64,000 nucleotides of DNA from Roseimaritima multifibrata (GCF_007741495.1 NZ_CP036262.1:5890001-5954000), one strand, 5' to 3'. Positions 55,866 through 64,000 are shown, counted from the first letter of the stretch. Notes: generated by a model not told the origin, from the sequence alone. Made by a program: numbers and translations.

Positions 55866-56572
55866 GTGACACCAATATTGCAGGATTTATCTTTGCGAGA
55901 GGAGGATCCAAGGGGGTTGTGCGGAAGAACGTCAGGATGCTTGGAGGGAAACCTCTAATTGCCCACGCTATAGAGGTTGCGTTGGAAAGCCGGTGGCTGG
56001 ACAAAATTTACGTTTCCACCGACTGCCCTGAAATCGCAGAAACGGCCGCCCGTTTTGGTGCGATTATCCCGTTCATGCGTCCGCCCGAACTTGCTGCAGA
56101 TGACTCACCCGAGCGACTCGCATGGCGTCATGCGATTGAAGCAACAGAGCAGCAGATGGGCCAATCGATTGATGCTCTGGTAAGCATTCCGCCGACGGCT
56201 CCCCTGCGCAGCAGTGATGACATCGACGCCTGCATCGACAAATTGCTGAACTCAACGGCAGATATTGTGGTGACGGCAAAGAAAGCGGAACGGAGCCCCT
56301 ATTTCAACATGATCACGCTGGATGAATCGGCTGAAGCCCATCTAGCGGCAAAGCCACCAACGCCAATCGCCCGCCGCCAAGACGCCCCCACGGTCTACGA
56401 CATGACAACGGTCGCCTATGCTGCCCGCCGGCAAGCCGTAATGGAGCAGAATTCGATCTTTGAGGGTCATGTGAAAGCTGTTATCATCCCGCCCGAAAGA
56501 GCAATAGATATTGATACTGAGTTCGATTTTGATCTGGCGGAATTTTTACTGTGTCGACGCAACAAAAACTAA
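55862..56572 (+). CDS. legF: CMP-legionaminic acid synthetase (NeuA/LegF-type cytidylyltransferase)
   Basis: Activates a nonulosonic acid with CTP to give the CMP-sugar used by glycosyltransferases. 236 residues starting GTG 55862 in a GTGA overlap. Family marks are FIFARGGSKGVVRKNVRMLGG (nucleotide loop), STDCPEIAETA, SIPPTAPLRSSDDIDACI and DIDTEFDFDLAEFLL near the C-terminus. The choice of legionaminic rather than N-acetylneuraminic acid is inferred from the neighbouring LegB/LegC/PtmE-like genes. The next gene starts inside its 3' end. Confidence 0.88.
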   Translation: MSDTNIAGFIFARGGSKGVVRKNVRMLGGKPLIAHAIEVALESRWLDKIYVSTDCPEIAETAARFGAIIPFMRPPELAADDSPERLAWRHAIEATEQQMGQSIDALVSIPPTAPLRSSDDIDACIDKLLNSTADIVVTAKKAERSPYFNMITLDESAEAHLAAKPPTPIARRQDAPTVYDMTTVAYAARRQAVMEQNSIFEGHVKAVIIPPERAIDIDTEFDFDLAEFLLCRRNKN

Positions 56573-57402
56573 CAACGCCGCCAGCGGGCACGAACGAAAA
56601 TCAAACGATTCGTGAACTGATGAATCTATCAGGGCGTGTCGCCGTCGTGACAGGTGGCGCGGGTCACATCGGAATCGCAATCTGCGAAGCCCTTGCCGAA
56701 CTAGGAGCGAGCGTCGTCGTCGTCGACCGGGATGCCGACAGCTGTGGCAAGCTGACCGATAGACTATCGAAACAATATCAGTCTCAAACCTTGCCGCTTG
56801 CCATCGATCTCCAAATCGAAAAGGAAGTGTTGTCGATCCCTGACAGCGTTGAAAATCGTTTTGGACGCCTTGATATTCTCGTGAATTGTGCAGCCTTCGT
56901 AGGCGCATCGAACCTATCTGGCTGGGTTACCGATTTCGCAAACCAATCGTCGGATGCTTGGCGAATGGCGTTAGAGCTTAATTTGACGACGCCTTTTGTC
57001 TTGACCCAAGCCTGTGCTCCAGCGTTAGCGAAAAACGGATCAGGCAGTGTCATCAATGTGGGCTCTATCTACGGTGTCGTTGGTCCTGACATGCGGATGT
57101 ACGAGAACACCAAAATGGGGAATCCAGTCGCATATGCAGCTAGCAAAGGCGGGCTACTGCAAATGACAAAATGGATGTCGACCGTGCTCGCTCCCAATGT
57201 TCGCGTCAACGCAATTTGCCCAGGTGGCATTCAACGGGGACAACCCGATTCGTTCCAAGAACAGTACTGTTCCCGAACGCCGATGGGCCGGATGGGACAC
57301 GAACAAGACATGAAAGGGGCTGCGGCGTACCTCGCCTCAGATCTATCGGCATACGTGACCGGACAAAATTTGGTTGTGGACGGCGGCTGGACAGCTTGGT
57401 AA
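56551..57402 (+). CDS. ptmA: Short-chain dehydrogenase (PtmA-like)
   Basis: 283 residues from GTG 56551, which overlaps legF by 22 bases; ATG 56620 (MNLSGRVAVVTGG) would give 260 residues, closer to the family length. It has VVTGGAGHIGIAICEALAELG (cofactor loop), DRD after strand 2 (NAD preference), NCAAF, catalytic Ser in INVGSIYGVVGPD, and YAASKGG (Tyr-x-x-x-Lys). An ending VDGGWTAW is classical for the family. In Campylobacter, ptmA lies beside ptmB/legF and is part of the legionaminic-acid precursor set; the exact reaction remains to be demonstrated. Confidence 0.85.
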   Translation: MSTQQKLTTPPAGTNENQTIRELMNLSGRVAVVTGGAGHIGIAICEALAELGASVVVVDRDADSCGKLTDRLSKQYQSQTLPLAIDLQIEKEVLSIPDSVENRFGRLDILVNCAAFVGASNLSGWVTDFANQSSDAWRMALELNLTTPFVLTQACAPALAKNGSGSVINVGSIYGVVGPDMRMYENTKMGNPVAYAASKGGLLQMTKWMSTVLAPNVRVNAICPGGIQRGQPDSFQEQYCSRTPMGRMGHEQDMKGAAAYLASDLSAYVTGQNLVVDGGWTAW

Positions 57403-57478
57403 TCACTCACACATACACACTCGTTGGGCTGCTACCCTCTCCAGCATGCGAGACCCAATCGCGAAAGGACGAACCTAG

Positions 57479-58531
57479 ATGCCGTTATCCATTGAAATTG
57501 CTGGAAGGAAAGTAGGCCCCGGCAATCCTTGCTTCATCATCGCCGAAGCGGGCGTGAATCATAACGGCAGCACGGAACTTGCGATCGAACTGATCGACGC
57601 AGCGGCGGACGCAGGTGCTGACGCTGTCAAATTCCAAACGTTTAATGCACAAAAGCTTGCCTCCGCAAACGCCCCCCAGGCAGATTACCAACGCCTGGCC
57701 GCAAAGAAGATCGAAACCCAACTGCAAATGCTCCAACGCTTAGAGCTTTCAGCCGAAGCGCACCGCACCCTTATCGAGCATTGCCAAAAAAGGAATATCG
57801 TTTTTCTGTCGACACCATTCGAAGAAGAAAGTGCAACCTTCCTAGACACTTTAGATGTTCCTGCCTTTAAGATCCCTTCTGGCGAGATCACAAACCTTCC
57901 ATTCCTTGCGCACGTCGCTCGGACCGGTCGCCCGATGATCGTTTCCACCGGGATGTGCAATCTGGGGGAGGTCGAAGAAGCGGTAGGGGCGATTGAAGCG
58001 ACCGGACATTGCCAAATGGTGCTTCTGCACTGTGTTAGCAACTACCCCGCGAATCCAGCGGATGTGAACTTGCGAGCGATGCTAACCTTGCAAGCCGCTT
58101 TTAATCTCCCCGTAGGCTACTCGGATCATACGCTGGGCACTGCAGTGGGCACGGCTTCTGTAGCGCTGGGGGCCTGCGTCCTCGAGAAACATTTCACACT
58201 GGACTGCAACCTTCCAGGCCCCGACCATCAAGCATCGATCGAACCCGCGGAACTGAAATACTTGGTCCAAGCCATTCGTGTCGTCGAATCCGCCATGGGA
58301 GATGGACGCAAAACTCCGGTCAGCAACGAATCCAACACCTCCGCTGTCGCCCGCAAAAGTCTTGTCGCTGCCAACAACATCGCTGCAGGCGATGAGATCA
58401 CAGAGGCCTTGTTAGCGATCAAACGACCAGGCAACGGGCTCCCCCCAAAAATGAAATCGTTCGTTGTCGCCAGACGTGCTCGGGTTGACATCGCGGCTGG
58501 GGAATTGCTTCGGTTAGAGGATATCGAATGA
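57479..58531 (+). CDS. legI: N,N'-diacetyllegionaminate synthase (NeuB/LegI type)
   Basis: Condenses a 2,4-diacetamido hexose with phosphoenolpyruvate. 350 residues: TIM barrel (about 10-285) with IIAEAGVNHNGSTELAIELIDAAADAGADAVKFQ, FKIPSGEITN, STGMCNLGEVEEAV, LHCVSNYPANP and EKHFTLD. A C-terminal antifreeze-like SAF domain follows (about 292-350, ARKSLVAANNIAAGDEITEALLAIKRPGNG). The split from sialic acid synthase cannot be read with certainty, but the operon points to legionaminate. ATG 57479 follows a 76-bp gap, the largest in the operon, with AAAGGA upstream. Confidence 0.9.
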   Translation: MPLSIEIAGRKVGPGNPCFIIAEAGVNHNGSTELAIELIDAAADAGADAVKFQTFNAQKLASANAPQADYQRLAAKKIETQLQMLQRLELSAEAHRTLIEHCQKRNIVFLSTPFEEESATFLDTLDVPAFKIPSGEITNLPFLAHVARTGRPMIVSTGMCNLGEVEEAVGAIEATGHCQMVLLHCVSNYPANPADVNLRAMLTLQAAFNLPVGYSDHTLGTAVGTASVALGACVLEKHFTLDCNLPGPDHQASIEPAELKYLVQAIRVVESAMGDGRKTPVSNESNTSAVARKSLVAANNIAAGDEITEALLAIKRPGNGLPPKMKSFVVARRARVDIAAGELLRLEDIE

Positions 58532-59706
58532 GAACCGTCGCCGTCGTTACCGCAGGCCGATCTGACTGGGGCATCTACCTCCCGGTTCTAAAAGCAATTC
58601 AGGCCACGGATGAATTGAAACTACAGCTTATCGTGACCGGTGCGCATTCCAGCTCACTATACGGATCCACGATAAGTGAAATCGAAGCAGCCGGGTTCGA
58701 TGTCAGCGAAAGCGTCGAAATGTTGATGCTTAACGATTCCCCGGAATCGATTGCAAAGTCGATGGGAATCGGCATGCTTGGGATCGCTCAAGTCTACCGA
58801 CGCACTCAGCCCGACATTTTGCTTGTCTTGGGTGACCGTTTTGAAATGCATGCTGCTGCAACCGCAGCTGTACCGTTCAAACTTCCTATCGCTCACATCC
58901 ATGGTGGTGAAGTAACCGAAGGAGCAATTGATGATGCGTTCCGCCATAGCATCACCAAATATAGTCACCTCCACTTTGTCTCCACGGCAGCCCATGCAAA
59001 ACGGGTCATCCAGCTGGGCGAAGAACCATGGCGTGTCACCGTCTGCGGTGCCCCTGGCCTGGATAACCTACGAACATTAACACTCCTAACATCCGCCGAA
59101 CTAGAGCATCGCTTAAAAATCCAGTTCACCTCCCCTCCCCTTCTCGTGACCTTCCACCCCGTAACATTGGAATTCGAGCAAACCGATGATCAAGCGGAGC
59201 AGTTCTTTGCGGCTTTGGCGAATTTTGATATGCCAATCATTGTTACCAAGCCCAATGCCGACACCAGCGGGCAAAACATCCTTCAGCATTTAGATGAATT
59301 CGGCAAGCGACCAAATGTACGCGTTGTCGACAACCTTGGCACTCAGGCATTTTTCAGTTTGATGTCTCACGCCGCTGCAATGGTCGGCAACTCTTCTAGT
59401 GGAATCATTGAAACCGCCTCCTTTCAGCTTCCGACAGTCAATGTCGGACTTCGACAGCACGGGAGATCACGCTCTCGAAATGTGTTGGACGTTGATTGCC
59501 GAACAGAATCGATAACCAAAGCGATTCGTCAAGCATTGTCGACTGAATTTCGCAAACGTCTGGATGGCATGACCAACATGTACGGAAACGGTAACGCGTC
59601 AGAACAAATTGTCGAGCGACTGAAAACAGAGCCGATCAACCAATCGCTATTGATGAAACGGTTTTATGACATCGACTTTGCAACTCCACCGATCGCCGCA
59701 GGATAA
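58528..59706 (+). CDS. legG: Hydrolysing sugar-nucleotide 2-epimerase (NeuC/LegG type)
   Basis: Removes the nucleotide and inverts C2 of the 2,4-diacetamido sugar nucleotide to feed LegI. 392 residues, GT-B-like fold. It has RTVAVVTAGRSDWGIYLPVLKAI, DILLVLGDRFEMHAAATAAVPFKLPIAHIHGGEVTEGAIDDAFRHSITK-type motifs (GDR-E and HIHGGE-T-GAIDD), TFHPVTLE, NADTSGQ and GNSSSGIIETASFQLPTVNVG. The HIHGGE segment is characteristic of the hydrolysing group. ATG overlaps the legI stop by four bases (ATGA). Confidence 0.92.
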   Translation: MRTVAVVTAGRSDWGIYLPVLKAIQATDELKLQLIVTGAHSSSLYGSTISEIEAAGFDVSESVEMLMLNDSPESIAKSMGIGMLGIAQVYRRTQPDILLVLGDRFEMHAAATAAVPFKLPIAHIHGGEVTEGAIDDAFRHSITKYSHLHFVSTAAHAKRVIQLGEEPWRVTVCGAPGLDNLRTLTLLTSAELEHRLKIQFTSPPLLVTFHPVTLEFEQTDDQAEQFFAALANFDMPIIVTKPNADTSGQNILQHLDEFGKRPNVRVVDNLGTQAFFSLMSHAAAMVGNSSSGIIETASFQLPTVNVGLRQHGRSRSRNVLDVDCRTESITKAIRQALSTEFRKRLDGMTNMYGNGNASEQIVERLKTEPINQSLLMKRFYDIDFATPPIAAG

Positions 59707-59709
59707 CAA

Positions 59710-60369
59710 GTGAGCAGTATGGGACTAACGATTATTTACGGTGGTGGAGGCCATGCGAAGGTGTTAATTGACGCCATGCTTGAGGCATCCCCACGCCGTA
59801 AAATGACAATCTTGGATCCCGATTCAAGGATCTGGGGAACCGAAATATTCGGAGTCCCGATCCAAGGTGACGAATCCCTTCTGCCCGAAATGATCTCCGC
59901 CGGTGCAGATCGTTTTATCATCGGAGTTGGCTCGTCATCGCACACCCTACTACGGGAAAAACTGTTTGCCGCGGCTTTGTCCCATGGGCTGCAACCAGAA
60001 ACGGTCTGCCATCCAAGTGCGATCTGTTCAGCACGGGCAAGTATTAGCGAAGGCGTACAACTTTTGGCAGGTTGCATTGTCAACGCTTCCGCGTTGGTCC
60101 ACTCGAATGCCATTATAAATTCGGGCGCGATCGTCGAACACGACTGCGTGATTGGTGCTCATGCACACATTGCACCCGGCGCTCGGCTTGCAGGTGCAGT
60201 CCATGTCGGTGAGCGTGCCCATATTGGGGCAGGCGCCACTGTCAAACAAGGAATTTCAGTCGGCGCCGATTCTGTCGTTGGCGCCGGGGCCGTTGTGGTC
60301 AATAACGTTCACCCAGGCTCCGTTGTGGTCGGAGTTCCGGCCCGCTTACTCAGGAGATTAGCTATCTAA
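59710..60369 (+). CDS. legH: NeuD/LegH-type acetyltransferase
   Basis: 219 residues. An N-terminal Rossmann-like PglD/NeuD domain (LTIIYGGGGHAKVLIDAML) precedes a left-handed beta-helix of hexapeptide repeats (about 95-210: VNASALVHSNAIINSGAIVEHDCVIGAHAHIAPGARLAG...). It contains the catalytic His in VEHDCVIGAHAHIAPG. LegH acetylates the 4-amino sugar nucleotide with acetyl-CoA; NeuD homologues instead O-acetylate sialic acid. The operon favours LegH. GTG 59710 starts three bases after legG; ATG 59719 is an alternative. Confidence 0.87.
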   Translation: MSSMGLTIIYGGGGHAKVLIDAMLEASPRRKMTILDPDSRIWGTEIFGVPIQGDESLLPEMISAGADRFIIGVGSSSHTLLREKLFAAALSHGLQPETVCHPSAICSARASISEGVQLLAGCIVNASALVHSNAIINSGAIVEHDCVIGAHAHIAPGARLAGAVHVGERAHIGAGATVKQGISVGADSVVGAGAVVVNNVHPGSVVVGVPARLLRRLAI

Positions 60370-61424
60370 TGTTAACCATTAAATCTCTCATCATTCACTC
60401 CAGCGCCACGATCCGTGATGCCATGGCATGCATCGAACTGAGCGCAAAAGGGGTTGCCCTACTTGTCGATGACGAAGGTCGTTTTTTGACAACCGTCACC
60501 GACGGGGACCTGCGTCGTGCGATCCTCAGCGGCCATCGGCTAGAAACTCCAATCATGGAATTCAGGCCCCCAACTCAAAAATCGGTCACAGCCCCCGTCG
60601 GGACGTCGCGATCCCAACAAATCAAGATCATGATGGATGCCGGAATTCGGCACCTACCGTTGCTCGATTCGACCAGTGCGCCCGTCGAACTGGCGATGAG
60701 CGATGAATTGCTTACCGAGAGCGAACCGGTACAGGCGGTCATCATGGCTGGTGGATTTGGCAAACGTCTACGTCCACTCACCGACAATGTTCCCAAACCA
60801 ATGCTGTCCGTCGGCGGGAAACCATTGATGGAACGGACCATTGAAAGCCTCCAGCAAGCTGGCATCCGGCGAATCAATGTCACGACTCACTATATGCCGG
60901 AAAAAATCACCGGCTACTTCGGGAACGGCAATCAACTGGGCGTCGAATTATCGTACGTATCGGAAGACATGCCGCTGGGAACCGCAGGTGCACTCAGGTT
61001 GGTCAACGAAGTGGACGATCCAATCCTCGTCATGAATGGGGACATACTTACGAATATCGACTACCGATCGATGCTCGACTTCCACCGTGAAAATTCCGCA
61101 GACCTAACGGTCGCGGTCCGGCAATACGACTACCAAGTTCCTTACGGCGTCATCGAGGCAGAAGACAGTGTCGTTAAAAGCCTCCGAGAAAAACCGAAGT
61201 ACCAATCCTTGGTAAACGCGGGGATCTACTTGCTTGAGCCAACCGTTCGGCGTCATATTCCCCTCGATACGCGATATGACATGACGGATCTTATCGATAC
61301 ACTACTGTCCGAAGATCTTAAAGTTGTATGCTTTCCAGTAATGGAATATTGGTTGGACATTGGCCAGCCTGAAGATTTCGCGAAAGCTCAAGAAGACGTT
61401 TACAAACCAAGGTGGGCCGCATGA
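60369..61424 (+). CDS. ptmE: CBS-domain nucleotidyltransferase (PtmE-like, GDP-GlcN synthesis)
   Basis: 351 residues. Residues 1-115 hold a pair of CBS domains (SATIRDAMACIELSAKGVALLVDDEGRFLTTVTDGDLRRAI and a second from about 72). From 118 comes a sugar-1-phosphate nucleotidyltransferase with AVIMAGGFGKRLRPLTDNVPKPML, MPLGTAGALRLV and VMNGDILTNIDY. This two-part layout is that of Campylobacter PtmE, a glucosamine-1-phosphate guanylyltransferase of the legionaminic-acid pathway. The CBS pair may sense a nucleotide. TAATG junction with legH. Confidence 0.88.
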   Translation: MLTIKSLIIHSSATIRDAMACIELSAKGVALLVDDEGRFLTTVTDGDLRRAILSGHRLETPIMEFRPPTQKSVTAPVGTSRSQQIKIMMDAGIRHLPLLDSTSAPVELAMSDELLTESEPVQAVIMAGGFGKRLRPLTDNVPKPMLSVGGKPLMERTIESLQQAGIRRINVTTHYMPEKITGYFGNGNQLGVELSYVSEDMPLGTAGALRLVNEVDDPILVMNGDILTNIDYRSMLDFHRENSADLTVAVRQYDYQVPYGVIEAEDSVVKSLREKPKYQSLVNAGIYLLEPTVRRHIPLDTRYDMTDLIDTLLSEDLKVVCFPVMEYWLDIGQPEDFAKAQEDVYKPRWAA

Positions 61425-62404
61425 ATTGGCATGGAAAAAAAGTATTAGTGACTGGCGCAGGTGGCTTTATTGGAAGTCACCTAACCGAACGACTGGTTGA
61501 ATTAGGTGCCGATGTCCGTGCACTCGTTCACTACAATTCCGGTGGCCGCAGGGGTTGGCTGGACGAATCCCCACTTCAAGATCAGATGACGGTCTTGGCC
61601 GGTGATATCACCGATGCAGGCTCGGTACGAGAAGCTATGAAAGATCGTGAAGTCGTCTTTCATTTGGCAGCTTTGATCGCGATTCCCTATTCCTACGTCG
61701 CACCGAATTCCTACGTCCAAACCAATGTCGTGGGAACGGTCAACGTGCTGGAAGCGGCTCGACAGTTAAACACGGAACGCATCGTCCACACTTCCACCAG
61801 CGAAGTCTACGGATCCGCGCTCCAAGTTCCGATCTCTGAAGATCATCCACTGCAGGGGCAATCCCCTTATTCGGCCAGTAAAATCGGTGCCGACAAACTT
61901 GTTGAATCTTATTACAACTCGTTTGAATTGCCAGTGACAACCGTCCGCCCATTCAACACCTTTGGGCCTCGCCAGTCGGCACGTGCAGTCCTGCCAACAA
62001 TCATTACCCAATGTCTAACCGGCGACTCGGTTCGACTGGGCAGTTTGACACCGACGCGCGACCTAAATTACGTCGCCAACACGGTGCACGGTTTTATTTC
62101 CGCTGCGGCAAGCCCAGCAGCTATCGGGCGAACCATGAATGTTGGTTCCGGACAGGAAATCAGCATCGGTGACCTTGCCCACCTGATTGCCGAGTTGGTT
62201 GGCAAGCCGATCACCATCGAAAGTGATGAACAACGACACCGGCCGGAAAAAAGTGAAGTCCAGCGGCTACTCGCCGATAACCGTTTGGCGAAAGAACTAA
62301 TTGACTGGGAACCGATTGTCGATTTCCGTACTGGGTTGTCCAATACGATCGATTGGTTCCGAGAAAACCTGGCAGGATACCGTCCCGATGTCTACAACGT
62401 GTAA
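61421..62404 (+). CDS. legB: Sugar-nucleotide 4,6-dehydratase (LegB type)
   Basis: 327 residues from ATG 61421, which forms an ATGA overlap with ptmE; a GTG at 61412 also opens the frame. Extended SDR: KVLVTGAGGFIGSHLTERLVELG, GDITD, HLAALIAIPYSYVAP, STSEVYGSALQVPISEDHPL and the catalytic YSASKIGADKLVESY, then RPFNTFGPRQSARAVLPTII. The Thr-Ser-Glu within STSEVYG is the 4,6-dehydratase pattern. It should convert GDP-GlcNAc to the 4-keto-6-deoxy intermediate. Its 3' end overlaps legC. Confidence 0.9.
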   Translation: MNWHGKKVLVTGAGGFIGSHLTERLVELGADVRALVHYNSGGRRGWLDESPLQDQMTVLAGDITDAGSVREAMKDREVVFHLAALIAIPYSYVAPNSYVQTNVVGTVNVLEAARQLNTERIVHTSTSEVYGSALQVPISEDHPLQGQSPYSASKIGADKLVESYYNSFELPVTTVRPFNTFGPRQSARAVLPTIITQCLTGDSVRLGSLTPTRDLNYVANTVHGFISAAASPAAIGRTMNVGSGQEISIGDLAHLIAELVGKPITIESDEQRHRPEKSEVQRLLADNRLAKELIDWEPIVDFRTGLSNTIDWFRENLAGYRPDVYNV

Positions 62405-63566
62405 AGCGATTTCAGCGGAATCGATTGTCCAAACCCTTCGAGCCTGCTTCCCGGCCCATGAACGCTTGGCCCTCCACGAACCCTTCTTCGGAGGCTCCGA
62501 AGATGCGTACGTAAGCGACTGCGTTACCACCGGTTGGGTCTCATCAGTCGGTGCCTACGTCGATCGTTTCGAACAGGACCTCGCTGCCTACACGGGGGCT
62601 AAACACGCGATTGCGGTTGTAAACGGCACTGCAGCTTTGCATATTTCGTTGAAATTAGCAGGCGTCCAGCCTGACGACGAAGTCCTCTGCCCTGCTCTCA
62701 CATTCGTCGCAACGGCAAATGCCATCTCCTACTGCGGAGCCATTCCCCACTTCATCGACTCAGAATCCAATACTCTTGGAGTCGATGCTGGCAAATTGAG
62801 CGATTATTTAAAAGACATCGCGGTCGAAGACGGCGAATCCTATCGAAACAAACGGACCGGGCGAACCCTAAAAGCGATTGTCCCTGTCCATACCCTGGGC
62901 CATCCGGTCGACCTAGATCCCATCATCGAGGTTTGCGAACGCTATCGTTTAGAACTGGTCGAGGACGCCGCTGAGTCCCTGGGCTCTACCTACAAAGGAC
63001 GACACACCGGAACCTTTGGGATCGCAAACGCGATTAGTTTCAACGGGAACAAAATCATTACGACTGGTGGCGGCGGAGCTATCCTAACCGACAATACTCC
63101 GTTGGCGACACGGGCAAAACACTTAGTAACGACAGCCAAACAGCCACACCCTTGGAAATATGAACACGATGCGTTGGGGTACAACTATCGTCTCCCCAAC
63201 ATCAACGCTGCACTTGGCTGCGCTCAACTGGAGAAACTTCCGCAGTTGTTAAAATGGAAGCGTTCGATTTATTCAACTTACCAAACGGCATTTTCTGAGA
63301 CTCCGCAAGTTAGAATTGTTGGTGAGCCAGATTCCTCACAAAGCAACTATTGGCTGAATGCTCTACAAATTCAGGGCGACCGTTCATTCCGCGACGCAAT
63401 TATCGAAAGTGCCCATCTTCAAGGGATTGCAGTAAGGCCAATGTGGTCTTTATTGAACACCATGCCGATGTACCTCGAAGCCCCTGCGATGGACTTGGAT
63501 ACGAGTGAACGACTTGAACAACAAATAATCAGCTTGCCGAGTAGTGCAATTCTGGGTGCCCCATAA
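62388..63566 (+). CDS. legC: PLP-dependent sugar aminotransferase (LegC type)
   Basis: 392 residues from ATG 62388 (the frame opens at 62301, inside legB). DegT/DnrJ/EryC1 family: EPFFGGSEDAYVSDCVTTGWVSSVGAYVDRFE (LegC-type N-terminus), AVVNGTAALHISLKLAGV, PALTFVATANAI, LVEDAAESLGSTYKGR, and the PLP lysine in SFNGNKIITTGGGGAI. It should aminate C4 of the keto sugar made by LegB, before acetylation by LegH. It is the last gene of the operon; the following 257 bp have no clear gene or hairpin. Confidence 0.9.
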   Translation: MSTTCKAISAESIVQTLRACFPAHERLALHEPFFGGSEDAYVSDCVTTGWVSSVGAYVDRFEQDLAAYTGAKHAIAVVNGTAALHISLKLAGVQPDDEVLCPALTFVATANAISYCGAIPHFIDSESNTLGVDAGKLSDYLKDIAVEDGESYRNKRTGRTLKAIVPVHTLGHPVDLDPIIEVCERYRLELVEDAAESLGSTYKGRHTGTFGIANAISFNGNKIITTGGGGAILTDNTPLATRAKHLVTTAKQPHPWKYEHDALGYNYRLPNINAALGCAQLEKLPQLLKWKRSIYSTYQTAFSETPQVRIVGEPDSSQSNYWLNALQIQGDRSFRDAIIESAHLQGIAVRPMWSLLNTMPMYLEAPAMDLDTSERLEQQIISLPSSAILGAP

Positions 63567-63823
63567 AACATGCGACAGGGCTTGAGATCTCCTAACGCTT
63601 AGAAGATTCGCCCACGTCTCCAACCAAATTTGCTTAGCTCCACTGCACGAACCATAACGCTTTCCACGACAACGGCCCCGGTCCCGTCCATAATGCTTGG
63701 ACAGTCATCCAACCTTGACTTGACATGGCTTGTACCGTCAGCCATTTTTATCGTTCGGCGCGTGGCAAGGATTCACGTTGACGTAACTTACCTGACTACC
63801 TAAGTTCTCAATCAGAAAGCGGA

Positions 63824-64000
63824 ATGACAGGCCTGCCTACCGACTGGCGACTCTCGCAACAAATCAAACCGGTAGCATTGCTAGTAATTCCCTGTAGCCG
63901 CAAGGACGCTGAAGGAGGACGAAGCAAATGGATTTGGCCGCACATCAAGACTTCTCGCGTCGGAGACAAAAGCCACTGGCCGCAGGGTTGGGGCACGATG
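63824..64000 (+). CDS. Start of an unidentified protein (partial)
   Basis: An ATG at 63824 opens a frame that runs without a stop to the end of the window (59 codons, incomplete at its 3' end). The peptide has a hydrophobic strand followed by VALLVIPCSRKDAEGG, recalling the PCSxxK pattern of YaaA/DUF6884-like proteins, then a Trp-rich segment. This is a weak resemblance, so the identity is open. No clear ribosome-binding site. It could be the next gene after the legionaminic-acid operon. Confidence 0.45.
   Translation, partial: MTGLPTDWRLSQQIKPVALLVIPCSRKDAEGGRSKWIWPHIKTSRVGDKSHWPQGWGTM

Noticed and set aside
54873-63566. Interpretation of the operon as a plain N-acetylneuraminate or a pseudaminate cluster
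   Set aside because: The presence of LegB/LegC-type dehydratase and aminotransferase genes argues against simple sialic acid. A hydrolysing 2-epimerase plus PtmE-like enzyme, with no PseG/PseH pair, argues against pseudaminate.
1-64000. CRISPR arrays, insertion sequences, integrases and prophage genes
   Set aside because: None found: no regularly spaced repeats with unique spacers and no transposase, integrase or phage structural motifs in any frame examined.

Overview
The window reads as a chromosomal segment of a planctomycete of the Pirellulaceae (Rhodopirellula-like) type. The indicators are a twin-arginine DUF1501 protein, a secreted sulfatase, a CXXCH cytochrome domain fused to a DUF2231-type membrane domain, a DUF1559 (prepilin-like) protein with an N-terminal zinc ribbon, a kelch-mutarotase/sodium symporter fusion, frequent GTG/TTG starts, and dispersed palindromic intergenic repeats. 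No rRNA, tRNA, CRISPR array, transposase or integrase was recognised, so this looks like core chromosome with one large surface-polysaccharide region at the right end.

Layout. 1-9 kb: end of serC, serA (serine synthesis), polyphosphate kinase, an unknown exported protein, and the mutarotase-symporter fusion. 9-17.3 kb: a G-rich/tandem-repeat spacer, DUF1501 protein, a cluster of REP-like palindromes, a double-GGDEF protein, a sulfatase, glycyl-tRNA synthetase and the cytochrome/DUF2231 protein. 17.7-20.8 kb: a phosphorelay cluster (REC-histidine kinase followed by three stand-alone receiver proteins). 21-26 kb: ammonium transporter, SDR, pyruvate kinase. 26-30.5 kb: a flagellar export/regulation block (flhA, flhF, a small membrane protein, a FliA/WhiG sigma factor) closed by a very strong hairpin. 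31-44 kb: housekeeping genes (YacP-type nuclease, nrnA, ribF, larB, argG, DUF1559, dtd, membrane hydrolase, CvpA, dgt, a DUF3127 OB-like protein with an SSB-type acidic tip, accA, a Ser/Thr kinase). 44.4-63.6 kb: a polysaccharide and sugar-nucleotide region. Its left half is on the minus strand (two family 4 glycosyltransferases, truA, an initiating sugar transferase, an epimerase, a heparinase-like lyase, wecB, and a two-domain dehydrogenase). Its right half is a nine-gene plus-strand operon.

The most notable system is that right-hand operon (54873-63566). Its genes match, one for one, the set used by Campylobacter for CMP-N,N'-diacetyllegionaminic acid through GDP-linked intermediates: PtmF-, LegF- and PtmA-like, LegI, LegG, LegH, PtmE-like (CBS plus nucleotidyltransferase), LegB and LegC. 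Most junctions are ATGA, GTGA or TAATG overlaps, so it should be one transcript. It diverges from the minus-strand polysaccharide cluster across about 220 bp. Together they suggest a surface glycan, or glycosylated flagella or surface proteins, carrying a nonulosonic (sialic-acid-like) sugar. The mutarotase-symporter fusion at 6.3-9 kb belongs to a family associated with sialic acid, a possible functional echo elsewhere in the window.

All product names come from reading motifs and overall similarity by eye; no database search was run. Start codons are discussed where the sequence gives a reason to choose.
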